A stretch of DNA of 10,792 nt. It comes from Flavobacteriales bacterium UBA979 (lineage in GTDB: Bacteria; Bacteroidota; Bacteroidia; Flavobacteriales_D; Sanyastnellaceae). The stretch spans positions 3,210 to 14,001 of the forward strand of contig DBBR01000025.1 in the NCBI GenBank assembly GCA_002292325.1, read 5' to 3'. Under the pieces are notes generated by a model. That model was not told the DNA's origin and did not search any database. It was given only the letters and a program-made list of their open reading frames with translations. Numbering within the stretch: position 1 is the stretch's first letter; each line of letters begins with the position of its first letter. Positions 1 to 7,900 of the stretch are shown in pieces. The position numbers and the translations under genes are program-made.

Positions 1-198
1 ATCGGGCGTTTTCAACCGAATCTCCTCCTCGTTCATGGAGCGCAGTTCTCCCATCCGAGTCGAACCATCGTGCATGAATAACCGCACGTAAGAAACTTTC
101 TCATCTCCAGAATCTCCATTCGTTTCTTGTCCAAAAACTGGGCTTATCATGGAAAAAATTCCAAAAAGACATACCGTGCATATTAAGCGCATGCTCAT
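1..198 (-). CDS. Secreted protein of unknown function, N-terminal part
   Basis: The reading frame starts with ATG at 198 and stays open for 66 codons to the left edge, where the gene is cut off. The first 24 residues form a signal peptide: a short n-region with Arg4, a hydrophobic core (residues 5-20) and a likely cleavage site before Gln24 (VFG|Q). The visible mature part is short and polar. It includes a beta-rich looking stretch (VRLFMHDGSTRMGELRS), an acidic patch (NEEEI) and the end of the visible frame (RLKTPD). The 'DGS..GEL...I.LKT' pattern is seen in small beta-barrel-like secreted proteins, but too little is present to name a family. A second ATG at codon 3 (192) is an alternative start. 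It lies 70 bases downstream of the epimerase-like gene on the same strand and may be cotranscribed or use its own promoter (candidate at 221-249). The export prediction is fairly secure; the function is unknown. Confidence 0.75.
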   Translation of the reverse strand, partial: MSMRLICTVCLFGIFSMISPVFGQETNGDSGDEKVSYVRLFMHDGSTRMGELRSMNEEEIRLKTPD

Positions 199-220
199 AA
201 ATCAAAGGGTGAATAAAAAT

Positions 221-249
221 TAAAGGTAGAATAAAAGTCGAACTTCAAA
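221..249 (-). promoter_or_regulatory. Weak candidate Bacteroidota-type promoter
   Basis: On the minus strand TTTG (249-246) is followed after 17 bases by TACCTTTA (228-221), seven of eight matches to the TAnnTTTG -7 consensus of Bacteroidota sigma factors. It lies about 22 bases before the ATG of the left-edge gene. The region is AT-rich, so chance is a real alternative, and readthrough from the upstream operon is equally possible. Confidence 0.25.
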
Positions 250-268
250 TAGGTAGCCCAAGACCCCA

Positions 269-1246
269 TCACTGATGACTTTGAACCGTGCGGATAAGTG
301 CCTCGCGGAAAGCCGTCAATTCTACGCCCAATTCTTCTGTCGACTTTTGAGCACTGACCTCCCAGTGGTAATTGCCTCGGCGCACCCACTCTGTGGTTAG
401 ATCCGGACGCCGACCACGCATACGAGCGACAAATGCATGAAAGCGTGCAAAGGCCATTTGCAACCAAATGGGGGCAACCACCATTCGGTGATGTTGCCCA
501 CTTACATCCGACAATACCTCGAAGAATTCTCCATAAGACATGTTATGGCCCGCAAGCAAATAATTGCTTCCAGCTCGGCCATTTTCCATGGCAAGCAAAT
601 GGCCTTGAACCACATCGCCGACATAGACGTAGTTCCCTTTCCAATGACGTCCGCCGGGGATCAATCGCCAATTGCCGTGGATGTATCGCTTGATCATCAG
701 GGAAACCGATGCAGGCTCGCCCCAGAGATAAGGCCCGAAGACACGGGTCGGACTGACCAATACAACGTGCATTCCCTCTTCAAGCACATGGCGAAGTACC
801 ACCAGATCAGAAGCAGCTTTAGATGCTTCGTAAGCATTGAAGTAGTTGAGGTCGCGTGGTTTTTGTTCTGACACTTCTCCGGTGACAGAAGGACCGAAAA
901 CACCTCCACTGGAGGTGACAACGGTCCGCTTTATGCCGGCTGATTTTGCAGCCTTCAGGACGGTGTCTGTGCCGTGCGCATTGACATTGAAATAGGTCTC
1001 CGATTGCTTTTCCCACACGGTAGCGCACGCCGCCATGTGATACAATTCCTGACAACCCTCGAAGGCTGCTATCAATCCTGGTTCATCTTGCAGATCCGCC
1101 TTTACGCACTCAACGCCCCATGCTTGCATTGGCTTCGCCTTGTCTGGATTTCGAACTACCGCTACGACATGATGACCGGCATCAACAAGAGCCCGGATTA
1201 AATGCGCTCCAATAAACCCTGTACCGCCTGTAATGGCAACTTTCAT
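269..1246 (-). CDS. Extended SDR, NAD-dependent epimerase/dehydratase-like oxidoreductase
   Basis: This 325-residue protein is a soluble Rossmann-fold oxidoreductase of the extended short-chain dehydrogenase family, closest in style to dihydroflavonol-4-reductase / 3-beta-HSD-like / NAD-sugar epimerase-like members. The nucleotide-binding motif TGGTGFIG is at residues 6-13, and a DL pair at 51-52 probably contacts the adenine. The catalytic residues are visible as TSSGG (Ser112/Ser113), with Tyr139 and Lys143 in YEASK. A typical substrate-domain motif NYVYVGDVVQGHLLAM lies at 205-220. Length is normal for the family. The start ATG at 1246 is right before the Rossmann strand, so it is well placed. 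The gene begins four bases after the CPBP gene stops, so the two are almost surely cotranscribed. The substrate cannot be read from sequence; sugar nucleotide, steroid/terpenoid-like or flavonol-like substrates are all possible. No signal peptide is present, so it acts in the cytoplasm. Confidence 0.9.
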   Translation of the reverse strand: MKVAITGGTGFIGAHLIRALVDAGHHVVAVVRNPDKAKPMQAWGVECVKADLQDEPGLIAAFEGCQELYHMAACATVWEKQSETYFNVNAHGTDTVLKAAKSAGIKRTVVTSSGGVFGPSVTGEVSEQKPRDLNYFNAYEASKAASDLVVLRHVLEEGMHVVLVSPTRVFGPYLWGEPASVSLMIKRYIHGNWRLIPGGRHWKGNYVYVGDVVQGHLLAMENGRAGSNYLLAGHNMSYGEFFEVLSDVSGQHHRMVVAPIWLQMAFARFHAFVARMRGRRPDLTTEWVRRGNYHWEVSAQKSTEELGVELTAFREALIRTVQSHQ

Positions 1247-1250
1247 GGTC

Positions 1251-1976
1251 CTATTGTTTTTTCCATTTCATTTCAGGATGGCGCATGAAGCGCACCGTTG
1301 AATTGGTCCAAGCCATAAAGATGTGTACCAGGATTGCCGGCCACAAACTCGTCGTTTGCAGAGTGACCCAACATAGCAAAAACCCAAGAGGAATCGCACC
1401 GATGGCCTCGTCCCGACCTTTGGGAATGTGCGTGGCTGAGTACAAAACCGTGTTGACCGCAACCGCGGACCAAGCTCCCATGGTTTCCGTGAGCGGGAAC
1501 AATAAGACACCTCGAAACATAAATTCATATCCCGCCAAATACAATGCCCATCCAAGCCAATTCACCATCATCATGCCCATCGTCCATTCCTTGGCTTGCA
1601 TCTGGGGGTATTGGGGATCAAACTTTCTTGCACCCAACCAAGCTACTGCAACAACCACAACGCCAAGTCCAAGCGTCCATTTCCAAATCGCGGTGCTGTG
1701 TTCCGATGGCCAACGCAACCCTAAGTCTGCGGGATTCCAACCTAAGACACTCCACATAACGATTGCAGGGATCACTCCCATGGTAAAAAAACCCCACGCC
1801 TTGACGCTAAAAATGTGCCAGAGGCAAGCGGGATCGTGCGGCATTGATCGATGAAATCGAGCCTTCAATCCTTCGCCGTGAAACACAAACCAGAACGCCA
1901 AAAACCCAGTCAATGAGAGAGTCAGCGGAAGAACAGAAATCCAATCAAGGTGTGACAAAGGGGGAATAAGGCTCAT
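1251..1976 (-). CDS. CPBP (CAAX/Abi) family intramembrane protease-like protein
   Basis: This 241-residue polytopic membrane protein has hydrophobic segments at about 13-32, 60-79, 100-115, 133-150, 155-180 and 192-224. The CPBP family (Rce1/CAAX prenyl protease type II and bacterial Abi proteins) is recognised from GYEFMFRGVLLF (149-160, motif 1), YSATH (179-183, motif 2) and LVHIFMAWTN (216-225, motif 3). Glu151, Arg155, His183 and His218 match conserved positions. However, the first Glu of the usual EExxxR motif is Tyr150, and the residue four after the last histidine, usually Asn, is Ala222. Activity may therefore be altered or lost, although family members with a single Glu exist. The ATG at 1976 overlaps the SDR stop codon (ATGA), which suggests translational coupling. 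The C-terminus is basic (MKWKKQ). Roles known in the family include CAAX processing, bacteriocin self-protection and non-proteolytic membrane functions; which applies here is not shown. Confidence 0.85.
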   Translation of the reverse strand: MSLIPPLSHLDWISVLPLTLSLTGFLAFWFVFHGEGLKARFHRSMPHDPACLWHIFSVKAWGFFTMGVIPAIVMWSVLGWNPADLGLRWPSEHSTAIWKWTLGLGVVVVAVAWLGARKFDPQYPQMQAKEWTMGMMMVNWLGWALYLAGYEFMFRGVLLFPLTETMGAWSAVAVNTVLYSATHIPKGRDEAIGAIPLGFLLCWVTLQTTSLWPAILVHIFMAWTNSTVRFMRHPEMKWKKQ

Positions 1977-2788
1977 GCAATTTTCGTTTTTTTCTTCTTT
2001 GTTTTGAGGTAATTATAAACCGCCAAGCCGGTTGTCCATGGCCTCGGGAATACACGGAGCATGCCCAGTGTAAGCCAATTCTTAAACCCTGGAATGACCA
2101 CAGCTTTTCTTTCCAATGTCCTTTTGACGCTCTCTTCAGCGACCGTCTTGGTGGTCATGGCACTCACACGCGATAAGGCTGAGCCGTGCTTCAATTGATC
2201 GATGACGACTTTATTGGTCAGCATGGCCCCGGGTTGAATGACTGTAACATTCACGCCAAACTGCTTCATTTCACTGCGCAGTCCCAGACTGAATGACTTA
2301 ACAAATGCTTTCGAGGCGCTGTAAATACTCTTAAATGGCATCGGGAAGTTGGCTGCCATGCTCGATACATTCATAACATGGCCTTCACCTCGGGCGATCA
2401 TATCCGGAAGAAATTCCCTGCACATCTCCACTGTCGTTTTCATATTCAGCTCCATCATCAACCGGTTGCTCGCATGATCTGAATTCTGAAATTCAGAAAT
2501 TCCCCCAGCACCGACATTGTTGACAAGAAACACAACCTGTCCTCCACGTTCTTCCACCTGCTGCTTCAAGACCGTTGCACAGTTTGCAACCGACAAGTCC
2601 AACTCAATGCCCAAACCAATAACCCCGTGATAACGGGCAATGGAATCTACCACGGTTTCTACATTATCGCCCGGGCGAGAAACCGCTACGAGGTTAAACT
2701 TTCTTTTTGCCAGAGACTCTAAAATCGACCGACCCAAACCAGATGCCGCACCTGTAACTAGTGCAAAATCATTGGAAGAATTCATCAT
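1973..2788 (-). CDS. Classical SDR family NAD(P)-dependent oxidoreductase
   Basis: This is a 271-residue classical short-chain dehydrogenase/reductase. The cofactor motif TGAASGLG is at residues 12-19. Arg38 in VSRPG, after the second beta strand, suggests NADP(H). NNVG at 90-93 stands for the usual NNAG, and the catalytic set is Ser143 (NVSS), Tyr156 and Lys160 (YSASK). The PG motif after strand 6 (QPGAM, 185-189) is also present. The C-terminus ends in a Lys-rich tail (KTKKKKTKI). The frame can be extended to a TTG at 2809, but the paired ATGs at 2788 and 2785 sit at the normal distance from the Rossmann strand and are preferred. It starts 22 bases after the stop of the metalloprotease gene, and its stop overlaps the CPBP start by four bases. 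The family reduces or oxidises ketones and alcohols; the tail of about 40 residues after the core resembles lipid/acyl-ketone reductases, but the substrate is not determined. Confidence 0.9.
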   Translation of the reverse strand: MMNSSNDFALVTGAASGLGRSILESLAKRKFNLVAVSRPGDNVETVVDSIARYHGVIGLGIELDLSVANCATVLKQQVEERGGQVVFLVNNVGAGGISEFQNSDHASNRLMMELNMKTTVEMCREFLPDMIARGEGHVMNVSSMAANFPMPFKSIYSASKAFVKSFSLGLRSEMKQFGVNVTVIQPGAMLTNKVVIDQLKHGSALSRVSAMTTKTVAEESVKRTLERKAVVIPGFKNWLTLGMLRVFPRPWTTGLAVYNYLKTKKKKTKIA

Positions 2789-2810
2789 GAACGTTGAAAT
2801 AATCGGCAAG

Positions 2811-4847
2811 TTAGCGCATCACCGCAACCCAGCCAATTTGAGTCTCGGTATTTACGGATGCAGCTTCCTCCGATCCCCAACGAAACGTCAAGCGGTAATT
2901 GTAAACGGTATTATCCACGTAGTAATCTCCTGATGAAGAAGGGCCCTCGTTTTCACCATGCCACTGAAAATTCGGGTCATTTGATTGGTACACCCGGTAC
3001 CCCCAACGGTCATAGATCTTGATCTCAAAATCGTAAATCGGACAGGAAGTGTGAATACTCAACACCTCATTGACCACATCTCCATCGGGCGTTATTGCAT
3101 TGGGAACAAAGACGTCACAAGGGCAATCTTCTCCGATGACTGAAAAATCAAAGTCGATTTCAAATGTCGACTCAACTGTGCAGCCTGCGGCATCTTCAAC
3201 CGCTACCTCATAGCTTCCCACGGGAAGGAACGAAAACACACCGGCGGTGGATTCCTCTTCACCATTGAGCATAAACGAAACTGGCGCCACCGCTCCATTG
3301 GCTTGCGCGCGAATGGATCCGTTGTCAAACCACGTGCAGTTCACATTGTTTTTTTCCGTGAAACTGATCGTGAGGTTACTTTCATTCATGACCACTGCCT
3401 CAACAGTTCCTTCGCAACCCGTTGCGTTCATCGCTAAAACATTGAATGTACCCCCGTGCAATCCTGAAAACATTCCGTCCAGCGACCATGTGGACCCTCC
3501 GTCTAAGCTATATTGGAAAGGTGTCGGTTCGTCCGCAAGCACTTCCAAAAATCCTGTTCCGTCACTGCAATATTCATCCAACACTTGCACCACATTCAAA
3601 ACCGGATGATCCCGTTCCAATTCTATGGTTTGAACCACTTCGCAGCCGTTTTGATCCGAAACGGTGATGTTGTAAGTGCCTTCTAACAAGCCATTAAAGG
3701 CATTGCCCGTGGCATTTGGCCCCGGTGAGCATACATATGCGTAAGGTTCTTCCCCACCTTCCGCAAAAACCGCAATGCTCCCGTCGTTTCCAGAACAGCT
3801 TTCATCTGCAAGGGTGAAGCTCGCATCAAATCCAATGCACAGCGTTTCTTGGCAAGAGCTGACCGCGTTGGTAAGCAAATTTTGGAGACTGTTTTCGACA
3901 TAGGTCTCCATTCGGTTCACTTGCCCTTCAGAAAACATAAACAAGCAAGCATCGTCACAGTAATCCATGTAGGAAGGCCACAAGATGGGCTGGGTGCAAT
4001 TGACAATGGTTTGGCCTGCTGGACAACCAAACTGAGGTCCATCCGTGACCGGTGTATCGGTTACATCGTCCGTGCTAGCGCACCCGCCCCCGCCCCACGG
4101 ATGTTCCAGAAGCAAATAATGACCGACCTCGTGGGTGATGGTTCGTCCCATGTTAAAGGCCGGACTGATGGCATTGCCCCCGCATGAAACGCTTCCAAAG
4201 TAGGCCGGATCGCACGTCACACCATCGCCGTTGCCATTGCCCCCGTATGGAGAGTACCCCAAGGTTCCGCCACCGATGGGCCGCACCCAAAAGTTCAGGT
4301 ATCCGGTCCAATTGGCGTCTTGATCGTTCTGGTCGTTGTCCACTTCATCGACTGTCACAGCATAATCACCATCGTTCAAGTCATAGCCGCTGGGATGGTT
4401 CAAGGTTGCGAGGCAAAAACTGATGCACGACTCCTTGTTGTCGATGTTGGGCCAAATATCCGACTGCAGATCGAACCACGTATCGATGTCCGGATTCGTT
4501 CCTCCAAAATCTTCATTCAAGCTTTGCACTTGAGAGAGCGCCATTTCAATAGCACAATCCATTGGCACGCCCGAGTTTTGAAAGTGAACGGCCACAGGAA
4601 TGATCAGTGGATTATCACATTCGTCACGGTTTCCAGAGGCCAGAATGACATCGATGGCGTCTGTTTTTTCTGCATGCATCTTGGCAAATCCAGGCAATCC
4701 CATCATGAACGCATGGACCGAATCGGTTCCGCATGTGCGTTGTGCTTGAAGGACAGGTGATGTGAGAATAATCGCAAAAAAGACGATGCAGGCAGCGAAA
4801 TTTGGGGCGTTCGTTGTCAAGGCAGCAGGTATGGGTTTCAAAAACAA
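2811..4847 (-). CDS. Secreted M43-type zinc metalloprotease with SprB-like repeats and CHU_C (T9SS) tail
   Basis: This 678-residue protein is predicted to be exported by Sec and then the type IX system. A signal peptide spans about 1-36, ending VLQA|Q. The protease domain (about 75-330) carries the zinc motif HEVGHYLLLEH at 239-249 (ligands His239, His243, His249; catalytic Glu240), the following WGGGGC/DVTDTP segment, and the Met-turn SYMDY (Met294) with DDACLFMFSEGQVNRM, all typical of pappalysin/cytophagalysin (M43) enzymes. The usual Gly in the zinc motif is Leu246. Three SprB-like beta repeats follow (345-410, 416-487, 491-564), each ending near a Gly-Cys pair. The last approximately 104 residues (575-678) are a gliding-motility-associated CHU_C domain starting CPCDVFVPNAITPDGD, the T9SS sorting signal. 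No ATG precedes the signal peptide in frame; TTG at 4847 is the best start and ATT at 4862 an alternative. It heads the minus-strand gene run and is divergent from the lectin gene. Confidence 0.9.
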   Translation of the reverse strand: MFLKPIPAALTTNAPNFAACIVFFAIILTSPVLQAQRTCGTDSVHAFMMGLPGFAKMHAEKTDAIDVILASGNRDECDNPLIIPVAVHFQNSGVPMDCAIEMALSQVQSLNEDFGGTNPDIDTWFDLQSDIWPNIDNKESCISFCLATLNHPSGYDLNDGDYAVTVDEVDNDQNDQDANWTGYLNFWVRPIGGGTLGYSPYGGNGNGDGVTCDPAYFGSVSCGGNAISPAFNMGRTITHEVGHYLLLEHPWGGGGCASTDDVTDTPVTDGPQFGCPAGQTIVNCTQPILWPSYMDYCDDACLFMFSEGQVNRMETYVENSLQNLLTNAVSSCQETLCIGFDASFTLADESCSGNDGSIAVFAEGGEEPYAYVCSPGPNATGNAFNGLLEGTYNITVSDQNGCEVVQTIELERDHPVLNVVQVLDEYCSDGTGFLEVLADEPTPFQYSLDGGSTWSLDGMFSGLHGGTFNVLAMNATGCEGTVEAVVMNESNLTISFTEKNNVNCTWFDNGSIRAQANGAVAPVSFMLNGEEESTAGVFSFLPVGSYEVAVEDAAGCTVESTFEIDFDFSVIGEDCPCDVFVPNAITPDGDVVNEVLSIHTSCPIYDFEIKIYDRWGYRVYQSNDPNFQWHGENEGPSSSGDYYVDNTVYNYRLTFRWGSEEAASVNTETQIGWVAVMR
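3156..3815 (-). repeat. Three SprB-like beta repeats in the metalloprotease
   Basis: Protein residues 345-410, 416-487 and 491-564 are three diverged units of about 65-75 residues. Each opens with a strand leading to a Cys (ESCSGNDGSI, EYCSDGTGFL, VNCTWFDNGSI), has a central 'PY/PFxYSLDG'-like strand, and closes with a G(T/S)Y/F strand followed by GC (QNGCEV, ATGCEG, AAGCTV). This is the pattern of the SprB repeat found in Bacteroidota surface proteins. The two Cys in each unit could form a disulfide. The copies are diverged at DNA level. Confidence 0.7.
4101..4133 (-). other. Zinc-binding HEXXHxxxxxH motif of the M43 protease
   Basis: These codons encode HEVGHYLLLEH. The three His residues and the Glu are intact, so the domain should be catalytically competent. 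The metzincin consensus has Gly at the eighth position (HEXXHxxGxxH), where this protein has Leu. Confidence 0.9.
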
Positions 4848-4948
4848 AGAACCGAAAAAAATACGCTTTGGTTGCGCAGCATCCGTCGGGAATTAAGAAT
4901 CGCATCGGGGTATGAACATGAATTGATGGTTATTGCCGAAATTGGGGC
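4848..4948. promoter_or_regulatory. Divergent intergenic region between metalloprotease and lectin genes
   Basis: These 101 bases separate two genes read outward and must carry the promoter for the lectin gene, and probably the one for the metalloprotease operon. No strict TAnnTTTG element is visible. The nearest are TACGCTTTG on the plus strand (4862-4870, one base too many between TA and TTTG) and TATTTTTT on the minus strand (4862-4855), neither with a well-placed TTTG upstream. No clear operator repeat was seen. Confidence 0.35.
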
Positions 4949-7900
4949 ATGTTTTTGGTTCAAAAAAGCAACGTTTTGTTTCTGCTCATGGTTGGCTTAT
5001 GGGCCTTCTTTGCGAAAGAAAGCCTTGCGCAATCCATCTCTTTGGAGGGGAATGCCATCAGTCTAGGCGGCAATTGTTATCGACTCACGGCTTCACAAAG
5101 CGGGCAAAAAGGAGCCGTTTGGTATCCCGGTACCGTGGATGTTTCCGTGAGTTTCGAGATGAATGCGGACGTCTTTTTGGGAGCGAGCAATGGTGGTGCT
5201 GATGGCATGACATTCACCTTGCGCGATCCCGATGCTCCTGCGCTTGGAGGCGGCGGTTCGCTGCTCGGTTACGGAGGAAATTTTGCTAATCCGGCGATTG
5301 AGCCTAGCGTGGCGGTCGAGATGGACACCTTCCAAAGCGGCGCGGGAAGCCCAGGTGCCGGAGACCCCTGGTATGATCATTTGGCGATTCACCGCGATGG
5401 AAATTTATCCCACCTCTCCGCAGATGCATTGGCCGGTCCTGCAGCTGCAGACCCGCCTTTTGACAACATCGAAAACAACCAAGAGCATCACTTGCGGGTG
5501 ACCTACGATGCGAATACCCTCATCCTAACGGTCTATTTTGATTGCAATGAGCGCATGTCGGAAGTCATCGACTTGGAAAACATCATCGGCACCAATGAAG
5601 TCAAATGGGGGTTTACGGCCTCCACCGGCGGGTTGAGTAATCTCCACCGCGTGTGCAACGCCCAATGGACCGTCATCGAGGACGTGGTGGCACCAGAGGC
5701 CGTTGCTTGTGCGGGTGTCCCCATAGAATTGACAATTTCTGAAGCGGCCATCGATCCGATTTGGTCGCCATCATTGGGTTTGTCGAGCGTGTTTGGCAAT
5801 ACCGTCACGGCGACTTTGGCTACGAGTCAGACCTATACCGTCACGTACGAAGACGTGTGTGAGGAAGCGTACACCCTGACTGTAGATGTCGACATTGTGG
5901 AGTTGCCCGAAACGGGACTTCCAGCCGATACCGTGGCATGCAACGCCGCCTTCATCGAACTGATCAATGGCCCATGGCCAGCGGGAATTACCGGAACATG
6001 GGGAGACGGCAGCGACGATCCTGTTTACGTTGTTTCCGGAGCAGGAGACTACACATTGACCCTAGAAGACGCCGAGTCCGGTTGCAACACATCCTCTGAT
6101 GTGAGCGTTGTGGCGGTCGAATTGCCTGCATTGAGTTTGGGACCCGATCAATCAACTTGCCCGGGCGAACTGATTTCATATGATTTTAGCGGCTTCGATC
6201 CGAACTTGAATTTCACTTGGAATTCCCTTCCGGGTGATGCGTTATTTGGAACGACACAAGAGGGAACCATCATCGCCGAATGGGGATTATCCATCTGTTC
6301 CGCGGCGGATACCGTGGAGATTACCAACCACCCAACGTACGAAGTAACGTGGGCAGAGGACCCCATTGTGCTTTGCTTGGATGAAATTGAAATTGCCAGT
6401 GCGCAAGACTTGAATTGGATGGGAGGCGCCGTGCAATGGCTGTGGAATGATGGTTCGGAGGAGAATGCGTTGTCCATCTCCGAAGCTGGCACGTATAGCG
6501 TGGACGTTACCACAGACAATTGCACTTTCTCTTATGCCATTGAGGCCGTCGACTCTCCCAATCAAGGAGTGGATCTCGGAGGAGATATCTTATTGTGTGA
6601 TGAAGAATCGGTCACATTCAACAGCGGATACGCTGGAGCCAATACCTTGTGGATCAGCGGCGGGGATGCAGCAGGAGCGTTCTCGCCTTCGACGACCGTC
6701 GCCAATGAATCCGCCACGGTCATAGCCCAAGTGACCGCAGGCGCTTGCGTGGAAAGCGATACCGTCGAGGTTCACCACGTGCCGCTTTTTGATGCAGGGT
6801 TGCCGAATGCTTTGGACTTGTGCTTAAACGATAGTTTGGAACTCATTGCGGCACTGGGCGCAGAATCCTATACGTGGAGCAATGGACCCACAACCCCTCA
6901 GCAATGGGTTGATGCAGCGGGCAATTACGAAGTCCAAATGGCACTGGAGGGATGCCTCTTCTTCGAAGAAATTGTCATCACACCTTCGGCCAATGCAGGG
7001 GTCGATCTCGGACTGGATCAAGTTGCATGCGATGGAGTGGAGGTCATCCTGAGCAGTGGATACTCGGCAGCGGAGACGCAATGGTGGCAAAATGGATTGA
7101 GCGTGGGCAACGGCTCTGCTTGGTCAATCCTGAATCAGGACGCAGCCGTGGTTGCCCAAGTCACGGTGGGTGCCTGTGTGGAACGCGACACGGTGATGAT
7201 CGACTATGCGCCCGTCTTCAATACCGGACTTCCGAGCAGCTTGCCCCTGTGCAATGGCGACAGCGCTTGGATTGCCTCGAATGTCGGCGCTCCAGAATAT
7301 CAGTGGAGCACAGGAGAAATCACAACGGGCATTTGGCTGACAGGCCCCGGTGTCTACACCTTGACTACGCCGATCCAGGGATGTAATTATTCTACCAACG
7401 TAAGTGTACAAAACATCCCTTTGCCCGTATTTGATTTGGGGCCAAGCCAAACAATTTGCGCTGGCACCTCCTTGCTCCTGAGCACGGGCCTGTTCAATGC
7501 AGACGCAACCAGTTGGTCCAACGGTTGGACAGGCCCTACGCTGGACGTCGCGAGTGCCGGAACGTACAGTGTGACGGTTACAGAAAACGGATGCTCCGCT
7601 GAGGACGAAGTAAATGTTTCAGTGCAAGCCTTGCCAGAGTTTGACCTGGGCGAAGACCAGCAATTGTGCCCAGAGGAAGAAGCCTACCTGTACATTTATC
7701 CGCTGCCTGAAGAGGCCACGGTAAGTTGGAGTACGGGAAGTTCGGCCTCATCGATCACGGCCACTTCACCCGGCGTATACAGTGCGTTGGTGAATTGGAA
7801 CGGCTGCGTTTGGACCGATGATGTAATCATTGAACGCGCCGCTCCGATTATCATCGACATCGTCGAACCTTTGAAATTCTGCGAAGGTGAATCCATGGTC

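Noticed and set aside
195..1555. Long overlapping open frames on both strands inside the epimerase-like and CPBP genes (for example 437-871 plus and 1285-1854 plus).
   Set aside because: They lie within recognised genes, encode no recognisable domains, and are explained as shadow frames.
4624..4905. Minus-strand frame starting with ATG at 4905 that overlaps the metalloprotease N-terminus.
   Set aside because: It is in a different frame from the protease, lacks a signal-peptide pattern and ends without any recognised domain.
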